Shown: positions 1-6,366 of the stretch, in pieces
How the letters are laid out: each line of letters begins with the position of its first letter
Numbering within the stretch: the first letter of the stretch is position 1
Assembly (NCBI GenBank): GCA_017394925.1
Contig: JAFPWQ010000216.1
Coordinates: forward strand, 1-10,478
Source of the DNA: Synergistaceae bacterium
GTDB lineage: Bacteria > Synergistota > Synergistia > Synergistales > Aminobacteriaceae
DNA: 10,478 nt
Direction of reading: 5' to 3'
Notes under the pieces: model-generated
What the model was told of the DNA's origin: nothing
The model's input: only the letters and a program-made list of their open reading frames with translations
Database searches by the model: none
Translations under genes and position numbers: made by a program

Positions 1-607
1 GTGCGAGATAAATTAACATTCCGATTATGATAGTAATCATCGGCTGCATTGTACGCGAGGCTATATTGTTGATTACGCGCGTTAAGTCCGTGATTGAAAC
101 GTAACCTACAACGCTGGTCCATTGAATCAAATTCACGACTGTAGACTGATATACGGGTTTTGCGATTCGAATCACCTGCGGCAATGTTATGAGCCTGAAT
201 GCCTGCCACGCAGAGAACCCTAATGTACGTGCAGCTTCAACTTGACCGTGATCCGTGGCACTGATTGATGCCCTGAGTAATTCAGCAACATGTGCCGCTA
301 CATTCATCGAGAACGTGATTACTGCTATCGTCTGTGCCTCAAGACTTGAACGCGCAAACACACCGTAATACATGAGCATTAAGAGCATGAGAACGGGTGA
401 GCCTCGAAGCAATACTATATAGGCCGCCGCAATCGTGTTAATGATTCTGATTTTCGACATTCTGAGTGCACATATCACTGCTCCTAATAGCGTTCCGAAG
501 ATTAACGAGAAGAGAGAAATTTGAACTGTGGCACTGAGACCTTTAAGAATGGTCATGTACGATCCGCCCTGAATTAATATCTTGTAGAGTATTTCGTTCA
601 ATGACAT
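1..607 (-). CDS. Polar amino-acid ABC transporter permease (HisM/GlnP type), partial
   Basis: This is an inner-membrane permease subunit of a family-3 amino-acid importer. It is read from ATG 607 and runs off the left edge after 202 codons; full-length relatives have about 215-230 residues. The N-terminus holds a hydrophobic segment at about residues 25-48 (TVQISLFSLIFGTLLGAV). It is followed by the family signature YIVLLRGSPVLMLLML (63-78) and by the EAA loop that docks the ATPase, around residues 109-130, with GQVEAARTLG at 121-130. The second residue of the usual R-G pair in that loop is Ala here (LLRAS). The start is the first ATG after a GAAAGGA site about 13 nt upstream, and a TATAAT box lies about 45 nt upstream. 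The gene is divergent from the DUF3574-like gene. It could serve the solute-binding proteins encoded nearby, but it is not in their transcript. The family call is secure; the substrate is inferred. Confidence 0.93.
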   Translation of the reverse strand, partial: MSLNEILYKILIQGGSYMTILKGLSATVQISLFSLIFGTLLGAVICALRMSKIRIINTIAAAYIVLLRGSPVLMLLMLMYYGVFARSSLEAQTIAVITFSMNVAAHVAELLRASISATDHGQVEAARTLGFSAWQAFRLITLPQVIRIAKPVYQSTVVNLIQWTSVVGYVSITDLTRVINNIASRTMQPMITIIIGMLIYLA

Positions 608-631
608 GTTAAAGTTAAAATCCTTTCATGT

Positions 632-659
632 AAAATTTACTTTACCGGGAAATTATACA
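632..659 (-). promoter_or_regulatory. Putative promoter/leader element of the permease gene
   Basis: On the minus strand this reads TGTATAAT, then a CCCGG block, then TAAAGTAAA. TATAAT (657-652) is a perfect -10 hexamer placed about 45 nt before the permease start. No convincing -35 box is visible 16-18 nt upstream. The same 28-bp arrangement, 23 of 28 positions identical, lies in front of the STAS operon at 10186-10213, which suggests a shared promoter or operator. The promoter role is inferred from sequence only. Confidence 0.5.
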
Positions 660-664
660 GGAGG
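659..664 (+). promoter_or_regulatory. Ribosome binding site AGGAGG of the DUF3574-like gene
   Basis: A perfect AGGAGG lies 12 nt before ATG 677. The spacing is long, but no nearer start codon exists in frame and the signal peptide begins directly at 677. A weak TGTAAAAT box (629-636), inside a GTAAAATTTAC palindrome, is the only plus-strand -10 candidate seen upstream. Confidence 0.55.
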
Positions 665-676
665 CATTCAATAATC

Positions 677-1102
677 ATGAAGAGATTTATTTTTTCGTTT
701 GCGGCTTTAATATTAGCAGTCAGTCTATGCGTTCCGTGTCATGCAGATAATAATGACAGCGCAAAAAAACTTTTCGGAACTGAATCGCATTTGAAGTATA
801 CGCTTTACATCGGGCTTAATGCATCGGATACAGGCACACAGATTTATCCCACAGACGAAGCAAAACAGAAATTCAATCAGATTGCGAATGAATTCGTATC
901 AGGCTACACTCTTTATGACGCTGACGGATTCTGGAAGGAAGACGGAAAGATTTTCACTGAACATTCGCTTGTATGTGTCATCGTTGATGCTGAACCTGAG
1001 AGCGTGAAAAATTTAATGGACGCTGTGATAAAAGACTTCAGACAGAGCAGCATATTAATTGAGGTTGATGAAGTTGAAAGCGCGTTTTATTCGGGAAAAT
1101 AA
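677..1102 (+). CDS. Small secreted protein, DUF3574-like
   Basis: A 141-residue exported protein of unknown function. Residues 1-23 form a clear signal peptide (KR, then the hydrophobic run FIFSFAALILAVSLCV, cleavage probably after CHA). The mature part begins a beta strand with YTLYIGLN (41-48) and continues with an amphipathic helix. Then comes a strand/turn YDADGFWKEDGKIFTEHS (80-97), where the pattern 'aspartate, glycine, aromatic, W, charged turn, E-x-S' resembles DUF3574, a small ferredoxin-like-fold family. It ends with the strand LVCVIVDAE, a helix and ILIEVDEVESAFY. The family assignment is from remembered pattern, not from a search. It is a single gene, divergent from the permease and convergent with the solute-binding-protein operon, and it ends 11 nt before the shared terminator hairpin. 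Confidence 0.85.
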   Translation: MKRFIFSFAALILAVSLCVPCHADNNDSAKKLFGTESHLKYTLYIGLNASDTGTQIYPTDEAKQKFNQIANEFVSGYTLYDADGFWKEDGKIFTEHSLVCVIVDAEPESVKNLMDAVIKDFRQSSILIEVDEVESAFYSGK

Positions 1103-1107
1103 CGCAC

Positions 1108-1140
1108 AAAAAAACAGCCCGAAGTGATTCAGGCTGTCTT
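1108..1140. terminator. Bidirectional intrinsic terminator
   Basis: ACAGCC (1114-1119) pairs with GGCTGT (1132-1137). After a C-A mismatch, GAA (1121-1123) pairs with TTC (1128-1130) around a GTGA loop. Read on the minus strand, the stem is followed by seven T residues (complement of A 1108-1114), a textbook terminator for the long operon whose last gene ends at 1162. Read on the plus strand, it is followed by the T-rich CTTCTCTTTT, which would end the 677-1102 transcript. Confidence 0.85.
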
Positions 1141-1161
1141 CTCTTTTCCTGCTGCTATTTG

Positions 1162-2091
1162 CTAATCGTCTTCTGCTATTCGTAAATGCATGAACGTGTT
1201 CCATTCGTAATAAGGAGACGAAAGAATTATTTCCTCATGTGCATCAAGCTGTGTTTCAACCGAAGTATCGACTTCATACCAGAAGACCACATCAACGCGT
1301 CCTGAAACTAACGCGGCTGTCCTTGCTCCCGTATCGACATTCACGGTTGAGATATTCACCTTGAGCCTTCTGCCGATTTCAGCGAGTACTGCGGCATTGT
1401 AACCTGCGGGCATTCCGTCCTCAGCAATATAATCAACGGGAGGCAAGTCTCCTGTTATGGCAACTCTGACCGTCGGCGCACCTTTGAATCTCTCGAATCT
1501 GATTGCTTCATTCTGCTTCTTTTTCTTTTTGCTCTTTTCGTCTATTCCGTAAACATATTCATACGGACTGTCATTTTTCGGGAAATTCTTCACGTATTTA
1601 TCTGCGAGTGCCAAAAGCGTCCAGTCATTGCGCATTGAGTTTAACGCATTATCCCATCTAACAGCGAGTTCTCTGTTATTGCCCATAAACCCGAAACATA
1701 ATGCCATTTTTCCCGAGTTCGATATGCATGAAGGCTCATACACTTCTTTGTTGACCCTGAGCAGATACTCAGCTACAAAATCAGGAAGTATCATCTCTTC
1801 AATCTCGCGTTTGGACAGTGCCATCTGCATTAAGACGAGTGAGTCATAAAACTTTGCTGTTCCTGTTGAGTGATCCCCTCCGAGAATCGCCCAGCCTCTT
1901 GTTGACCATGAATTTAGAATCATCCTGAAAAATTCTTCTTCCGTAGTCTTGAGCCTCGTTAAGAATCCAATTTCAATGGGGTCATTCTGTTCATTCTGTA
2001 CGTTCTGTTCATTCTGTACGTTTTGGTCTTCAGCGAATGCACACACTGAAAGCGCAAGAATTAATGCAATAACACATAATATTTTTTTCAT
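1162..2091 (-). CDS. Periplasmic solute-binding protein (SBP_bac_3-like), permuted lobe order, copy A
   Basis: A 309-residue exported binding protein, last gene of the operon. Signal peptide 1-20 (cleavage AFA/ED). Next is a spacer of five QN-x triplets (23-37), then a lobe-II-like half: IGFLTRLKTTEEEF (41-54), FYDSLVLMQMAL (81-92), ILPDFVAEYLL (101-111), FGFMGNNREL (133-142) and the C-terminal-helix pattern NALNSMRNDWTLLALADKYV (148-167). A lysine-rich linker (about 186-193) leads to the lobe-I half: VRVAITGDLPPVDYIAEDG (208-226), AGYNAAVLAEIG, TAALVSGRVDVVFW and SSPYYEW (291-297), after which the protein ends. This order is the reverse of ordinary family-3 binding proteins. The usual SITPER-like ligand-binding segment before PYY is absent. 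GGAGG (2099-2103) sits 7 nt before the ATG, and the gap to copy B is 46 nt. The ligand is unknown; amino acids are the family norm. Confidence 0.9.
   Translation of the reverse strand: MKKILCVIALILALSVCAFAEDQNVQNEQNVQNEQNDPIEIGFLTRLKTTEEEFFRMILNSWSTRGWAILGGDHSTGTAKFYDSLVLMQMALSKREIEEMILPDFVAEYLLRVNKEVYEPSCISNSGKMALCFGFMGNNRELAVRWDNALNSMRNDWTLLALADKYVKNFPKNDSPYEYVYGIDEKSKKKKKQNEAIRFERFKGAPTVRVAITGDLPPVDYIAEDGMPAGYNAAVLAEIGRRLKVNISTVNVDTGARTAALVSGRVDVVFWYEVDTSVETQLDAHEEIILSSPYYEWNTFMHLRIAEDD
1982..2026 (-). repeat. Five 9-bp tandem units coding for QN-x repeats
   Basis: Five consecutive 9-bp units on the plus strand (TCATTCTGT or ACGTTCTGT types at 1982, 1991, 2000, 2009 and 2018, the last degenerate) include an 18-bp direct repeat, 1991-2008 and 2009-2026, that differs only near its end. 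In the protein of copy A they code for QNV/QNE/QNV/QNE/QND just after the signal peptide. The two paralogs lack it, so it is a local expansion that lengthens the mature N-terminus. Confidence 0.85.
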
Positions 2092-2137
2092 GTCATGGCC
2101 TCCGTTAATATGTTCTGTAAATTCTCAGAATATCACG

Positions 2138-2977
2138 CTAAACGTCCCAGTTCTCACTTCTTGATTTTCCGCCCGGAACTTTCCTGATGTGAACGAACTT
2201 GTCCCACGTGTAATATGGCTCAGATAATATTACGCCTTCGGGGGCATCATCCTGAATCTTTTTCGATGTGTCGACTTCATACCAGAAAACGACATCTGCA
2301 CGTCCTGATGCTAAAGCCGCTGTTCTTGCTCCCGTTTCAACTCCGACAAGCTGAATATTTTTCTTGAGATACGCGCCTATTTCAGCAAGTACTGCCGTAT
2401 TAAACCCCGCCGGTGTTCCGTCAGCCGCAACATAATCTATCGGTGGAAGATCTCCCGTTACTGCTACCCTGATAGTATCTGCTCCGTCAAAATGTTCAAA
2501 TTCTACAGGGTCAGGCTCTTCCGTTCCCGGTGAAGTTGTGTACATGCCTTCGATAGTCTGTAATATCCAGTTGTTGCGCATGACTCTTAATGCCTCGTTG
2601 AACTTGCCGCATAATTCTTTGCTGTCCTCACGGAATCCAAATGCTAATCCCATATTATCAGAGTGAAGCACAAGAATTGATTCATATCCCTTATTCTGAT
2701 TCAGGACATATTCAGCAACAGCATTAGGCAGAACCATATTCGCAATATCGCGTGTTTCGAGTGCCATTTGCATTGCCGTTAATGTGTCATAAAATTTAAT
2801 TCTGACTTCAAGATTTTCATTGTTGGGCGCAAATTTCTTTTTCCATGTCTCCGTGAACATTTCTTCCGTTGAATTTAATTTAGACAAAAGACCAAGACGC
2901 AGTACTCTTCTTTCACCTGCATATGACCCTGCACAGAGAATCAGAACAAGGAGCAATGCACATAAAAATTTTTTCAT
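2138..2977 (-). CDS. Periplasmic solute-binding protein (SBP_bac_3-like), permuted lobe order, copy B
   Basis: Read as 279 residues from ATG 2977. An in-frame ATG at 3016 would add 13 residues in front of the signal peptide and overlap the previous gene, so it is rejected. The stop of copy C (2982-2980) lies 2 nt upstream of the chosen ATG, and GGGAGAG (2988-2994) is a plausible ribosome site about 11 nt away. Signal peptide MKKFLCALLLVLILCAGSYA. Lobe-II-like half: LRLGLLSKLNSTEEMF (26-41), FYDTLTAMQMAL (62-73), VLPNAVAEYVLNQN (82-95), FGFREDSKEL (113-122) and NEALRVMRNNWIL (127-139). Lobe-I half: IRVAVTGDLPPIDYVAADG (169-187), AGFNTAVLAEIG, TAALASGRADVVFW (219-232) and SEPYYTW (252-258). The C-terminal tail is basic and polar. 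The linker is shorter than in copies A and C. As in A, no SITPER-type segment is seen. Substrate unknown. Confidence 0.9.
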   Translation of the reverse strand: MKKFLCALLLVLILCAGSYAGERRVLRLGLLSKLNSTEEMFTETWKKKFAPNNENLEVRIKFYDTLTAMQMALETRDIANMVLPNAVAEYVLNQNKGYESILVLHSDNMGLAFGFREDSKELCGKFNEALRVMRNNWILQTIEGMYTTSPGTEEPDPVEFEHFDGADTIRVAVTGDLPPIDYVAADGTPAGFNTAVLAEIGAYLKKNIQLVGVETGARTAALASGRADVVFWYEVDTSKKIQDDAPEGVILSEPYYTWDKFVHIRKVPGGKSRSENWDV

Positions 2978-2979
2978 GA

Positions 2980-3909
2980 TTAATTTGCTCTCCCGATTAT
3001 TAAATCCGTTTCCCATTCATAATATGGCACTGATAATATTACTCCGTCAAGTGTATCTTTCATAACGCCGCCCAAATTCTTGCCCTTCATTTTTGCAGGT
3101 GTCTTTAAGCCCTCAGTGTTACGGTACCAGAAGACGACATCAGCACGTTCTGACGCAAGAGCAGATGACCTTCCGCCCGTGTCTACGCTGATGAGACGAA
3201 TATTTTTCTTTAGTCTCTTTCCGATTTCTGATAATACAGCCGTGTTATATCCTGCGGGTGTTCCGTCTGCAGCAATGAAATCTATAGGCGGCAAATCACC
3301 CGTTACTGCAACTTTGATTGTCTTTGCTTGGGGAAATTCCTGAAACTTTGCGCGTTCTGGTTCAGATGCTCCCATGTCAGTGATATATTTTTTCTCAAGT
3401 TTTGCGAGCGTTCCGTCTTTCTTCATGGCATTTATCGCAGTGTTAAATTCTTTCTGAAGTGCTGTATTGCCGCGCTTAAATCCAAATGATATTGTTGAAG
3501 GCATCATGTTAAGCGAGAATAAAATATCATAGTTCGGGTTCTGCGTGATCAAATACATTCCGACAGCCTCAGGAAGTGCAAACTCATCAATCTTGCGCGA
3601 ACGTAAAGCCATCTGCATCGATAATAACGAATCATAAAAGCTGATTATTCTTCGTGTCTTAACGAGTGAATTTATGAATGATTCAAGCCTGTCATCTTCG
3701 GCCCATTCATTTTCATTGTCTCCTTCTGCCGGAATTAACGGTGCTACTGCCTTGCGAAGATCATCGAGTCCCTCCTGAAACTCCTGCTCAGTTGTTCCCA
3801 GATACGTTAATATTCCTGCATACACAACTTCTTCTTTTTGCTTCGATGCCGCAAATGATGCCGGACATATCAGCGCAATAAAAATTAATACGCATAAAAA
3901 CTTTTTCAT
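2980..3909 (-). CDS. Periplasmic solute-binding protein (SBP_bac_3-like), permuted lobe order, copy C
   Basis: A 309-residue exported protein, first of the three paralogs in transcription order and the clearest in its motifs. Signal peptide 1-20 (ASFA/ASK). ILTYLGTTEQEF (33-44) matches the LGTT-x-x-E-F opening of lobe II. Then come FYDSLLSMQMALRSRKIDE (91-109), ALPEAVGMYLITQNPNY (111-127), SFGFKRGNTALQKEFN (141-156) and MKKDGTLAKLEKKYI (162-176), the last being a typical C-terminal end of this family. Only afterwards does the usual N-terminal half begin: IKVAVTGDLPPIDFIAADG (198-216), AGYNTAVLSEIG (219-230), ALASERADVVFWY (250-262) and SVPYYEW (293-299). There are insertions at 61-80 (acidic) and 264-286 (lysine-rich). 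AGGAGG (3917-3922) stands 7 nt before the ATG, and only 14 nt separate it from the RsbW-like gene, so it is translated from the signalling operon. Confidence 0.92.
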   Translation of the reverse strand: MKKFLCVLIFIALICPASFAASKQKEEVVYAGILTYLGTTEQEFQEGLDDLRKAVAPLIPAEGDNENEWAEDDRLESFINSLVKTRRIISFYDSLLSMQMALRSRKIDEFALPEAVGMYLITQNPNYDILFSLNMMPSTISFGFKRGNTALQKEFNTAINAMKKDGTLAKLEKKYITDMGASEPERAKFQEFPQAKTIKVAVTGDLPPIDFIAADGTPAGYNTAVLSEIGKRLKKNIRLISVDTGGRSSALASERADVVFWYRNTEGLKTPAKMKGKNLGGVMKDTLDGVILSVPYYEWETDLIIGRAN

Positions 3910-3923
3910 GTTTATACCTCCTG

Positions 3924-4331
3924 TTATAAATTCTTCTGTATCTTCAGGATATTTTTCCCGTCTTTGTACTCGTACTCAATATTATCCATGCTCTTCTTCA
4001 CCATGTAGATACCGAGTCCGCCGATCTCGCGTTCTTCTGCTGAGAGTGTTACATCAGGATCGGGCTTCGCTAACGGGTCATAAGGTACTCCGTTATCGAT
4101 AAATGTTATGATAACTGAAAGGGGATTTTCCTGAATCTCAACTCTCACTGTTGCCGGTCCTGTCTCAGGGTTATATGCATAGTGCGCAATGTTCACGAAT
4201 AACTCTTCAACTGCTACGTCAATCTGCATTTGTATTTTCGGTGAGCAGTCATGAACTTCAAGCTGTTCATCTACGAATGCAAGCACTTCATCAAGATTTT
4301 TTACATCTGCATCAAGCGTAAGTTCTTTCAC
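3924..4331 (-). CDS. RsbW/SpoIIAB-like anti-sigma factor serine kinase
   Basis: A 135-residue cytoplasmic GHKL ATPase of the HATPase_c_2 type. Such proteins bind a sigma factor or other target and phosphorylate a STAS antagonist. All ATP-site boxes are intact: N-box VEELFVNIAHYAY with E42, E43 and N47; G1 box FIDNGVPYDP with D79 and G81; G2 box GGLGIYMVKK (104-113). Length is normal for the family. The start is GTG at 4331: it overlaps the phosphatase stop as GTGA (4331-4328), and GGAGG (4341-4345) lies 9 nt upstream. The overlap implies translational coupling, hence matched amounts of phosphatase and kinase. The likely partners are the two STAS proteins at the head of the operon. No sigma factor is encoded in the window, so the output is unknown. 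Confidence 0.94.
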   Translation of the reverse strand: MKELTLDADVKNLDEVLAFVDEQLEVHDCSPKIQMQIDVAVEELFVNIAHYAYNPETGPATVRVEIQENPLSVIITFIDNGVPYDPLAKPDPDVTLSAEEREIGGLGIYMVKKSMDNIEYEYKDGKNILKIQKNL

Positions 4332-6361
4332 AAAATTTTACCTCCGAAATATCTCAGGCATAACATAGTAATATCGTCAAACTGGGGAGCTTCGCCGGTG
4401 AAATCATCAACGGACTTCTTCATGAGCTTTAATATCTCTTCGGACGATGTATTTTTCGTTTTGTCTAAATCTTCAAGCATTCTGTCAGTTCCGTAAAGTT
4501 CTTCGTCTGAATTCGTTGCTTCGGCTACTCCGTCAGTGTATAAATAAATTATGTCGCCTGGTTCTAAATCAAATTCATTCTGTCTGAATTTCAGACCTTC
4601 CATTGTCGCGACTGCCGGACTCTGTTTAGTCTTTAACAGCTCATAATCTCCTCCCTTTTTCTTTATCGCAGGGTATTCATGGCCTGCATTTGACGCGATA
4701 ACATGACCCGTTGAGATCTCAAGAATTCCAAGCCACACTGTAACGAATAAATCTGCCTCGTTGCCCTCGCATAACTGCCTGTTCACGTCTGCAAGAATCT
4801 CTGACGGACTGCCTCCCATTTGTGCGCGCGTCTTGATTAACGTCTTCGCTATTACCATGAACAATGCCGCAGGTACTCCCTTGCCTGAAACGTCAGCCAT
4901 AACGAGCGCAAGATGATCATGATCAATCATGAAGAAATCATAGAAATCACCGCCGACTTCTTTAGCCGGATTCATCGTTGCGTATAAATCAAATTCTTTT
5001 CTGTCAGGGTAAGGAGGGAATATTCTCGGCAGCATATCGGCCTGAATCTGTGTTGCAAGATTTAATTCTGTGCTTATTCTTTCCTTCTCGGCTGTTACAT
5101 GCGCAAGATTCTTCACGTATTCTTTCAGTGAGGCGGCCATGTCATTGAAACTTTTCGCGAGGTCTCCTATTTCATCGTTGTCATGAATTTCGGCTCTGTA
5201 ATCTAAATTTCCTCCGCTGATTTTCTCTACGTCATGCCCAAGTGAAATTATCGGACTGGTCAGCTTCTCGGAGAATTTGCGCGAGATGATAAATACCATT
5301 GCGATTATCACGATGAATGCGGCCATGAATGATATTATCGTGAGAATTATATTGCGGTTTACATCTCTTACAGGGGCTAATATCAGACTTTCAGGAATTT
5401 TTACGCAGAACTTCCAGCCGGTCGTCTCTATCGGGGTATATGCATAATATATTCTGTTTTTTTCTGAAAGCAGAACTCCAGTCATACCCGAAAGTATTTC
5501 ATCTGCAACTTTAGGACTTATGTCTTTATCCTGAGAGAGAACATTAAAATCTTCTTTCCAGTCAGGCGGAGTAATTATCTTTCCGCTGCCGTCAACAAGA
5601 AAAGCATATGCATCATCGCCAAGATCAAGATTGAGAACTGCATAATATAAATCAGCGATTAATATATCCATGCAGACAACTCCGGCAAATTCATTCCGGG
5701 CATTATAAAACGGAGATGCACAGCTTATCATTAACCCTCTGCCGTATGAATCTTCGTATATGTCAGTAAATACAGTTTTTCCTTCTGATTTTGCGAGCTT
5801 GTACCAGTTTGCCTGTGTGTAATCATAATATATATCTTTTCCGTTGTCCGCTCCGAGTTCAGACTGATCATCATAGCCCACAAGAAAACCGCTCTCTGTT
5901 CCTGCATATATCGTAGTGATCGTACCGTTGTTCAGTTTCATGACCGGTCCCCAGATCTCTTCAAGGTTGCCGAACATCGAAATCTCTCCGTATACGTCAT
6001 CAAGTTTTACATTCTCGTCCCGAAGCATACGCTGAATAACAAATATTCCGGCATTCTCTGACAATGGAGGCTTTACATCACGGCTCACGAAATCCGACGG
6101 GAATGAATATATATCATTGATATAAATCGCGAAGTTGCTTATGTATTCAGAGAATTTTCCAAGCTCCGAATCTGCTAAACCTGACTTGCTGACCGTTATA
6201 TTATTCAGGTTCTGCTCCATCTGTTTAATCAGTGCGTTCTCGCTGTCATACTGAATACGCATCATGCTGATAATTCCGACTATACTTGTGATGATTAATG
6301 CAGCAATGGAAATCATCAGAACCATATTCTGAACTTTTCTGCGTATCGTTCGTCTCTTCAT
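4328..6361 (-). CDS. Membrane sensor serine phosphatase, dCache-HAMP-PP2C (RsbU/SpoIIE type)
   Basis: A 677-residue inner-membrane phosphatase expected to dephosphorylate phospho-STAS proteins. Residues here are numbered from ATG 6361. TM1 is at 12-36. A periplasmic dCache-type domain (about 37-330) includes NWYKLAK (185-191), TDIYEDSYGRG and AGVVCMDI (226-233). TM2 is at 337-360 and HAMP at about 364-415 (TSPIISLGHDVEKISGGNLD, then EIGDLAKSFNDM). A coiled linker, ELNLATQIQADMLP (432-445), is typical of RsbU-like enzymes. The PP2C domain keeps its metal-binding motifs: EVGGDFYDFF (468-477), DVSGKGVPAALFM (490-502), YTDGVAEATN (608-617) and QFDDITML (660-667). It should therefore be active. 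A second in-frame ATG at 6370 overlaps the previous stop (ATGA), but the ribosome site favours 6361. The gene is coupled to the kinase downstream by a GTGA overlap. Confidence 0.95.
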   Translation of the reverse strand: MKRRTIRRKVQNMVLMISIAALIITSIVGIISMMRIQYDSENALIKQMEQNLNNITVSKSGLADSELGKFSEYISNFAIYINDIYSFPSDFVSRDVKPPLSENAGIFVIQRMLRDENVKLDDVYGEISMFGNLEEIWGPVMKLNNGTITTIYAGTESGFLVGYDDQSELGADNGKDIYYDYTQANWYKLAKSEGKTVFTDIYEDSYGRGLMISCASPFYNARNEFAGVVCMDILIADLYYAVLNLDLGDDAYAFLVDGSGKIITPPDWKEDFNVLSQDKDISPKVADEILSGMTGVLLSEKNRIYYAYTPIETTGWKFCVKIPESLILAPVRDVNRNIILTIISFMAAFIVIIAMVFIISRKFSEKLTSPIISLGHDVEKISGGNLDYRAEIHDNDEIGDLAKSFNDMAASLKEYVKNLAHVTAEKERISTELNLATQIQADMLPRIFPPYPDRKEFDLYATMNPAKEVGGDFYDFFMIDHDHLALVMADVSGKGVPAALFMVIAKTLIKTRAQMGGSPSEILADVNRQLCEGNEADLFVTVWLGILEISTGHVIASNAGHEYPAIKKKGGDYELLKTKQSPAVATMEGLKFRQNEFDLEPGDIIYLYTDGVAEATNSDEELYGTDRMLEDLDKTKNTSSEEILKLMKKSVDDFTGEAPQFDDITMLCLRYFGGKIL

Positions 6362-6366
6362 AGCTT

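Noticed and set aside
630..640. Palindrome GTAAAATTTAC in the divergent region
   Set aside because: Could be an operator, but it is short and AT-rich and is not preserved as a palindrome in the matching element at 10186-10213.
2121..2131. Inverted repeat ATTCTCAGAAT between copies A and B
   Set aside because: Only 5-bp arms with one central base, no T-run, and likely by chance in AT-rich spacer; not enough for an operator or terminator call.
2978..3016. Upstream ATG at 3016 as start of binding-protein copy B
   Set aside because: It would add 13 non-hydrophobic residues before the MKKFLCALLL signal peptide and overlap copy C; ATG 2977 follows the upstream stop by 2 nt and matches both paralogs.
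3678..3881. Plus-strand open frames inside the binding-protein genes (also 1628-1849, 1949-2164, 2820-3065, 3080-3343)
   Set aside because: They are antisense shadows of well-supported genes, with no ribosome sites or recognisable domains.
1162..3909. Binding proteins as one gene broken by frameshifts
   Set aside because: Each copy has its own signal peptide, ribosome site, full motif set and stop; they are complete paralogs.
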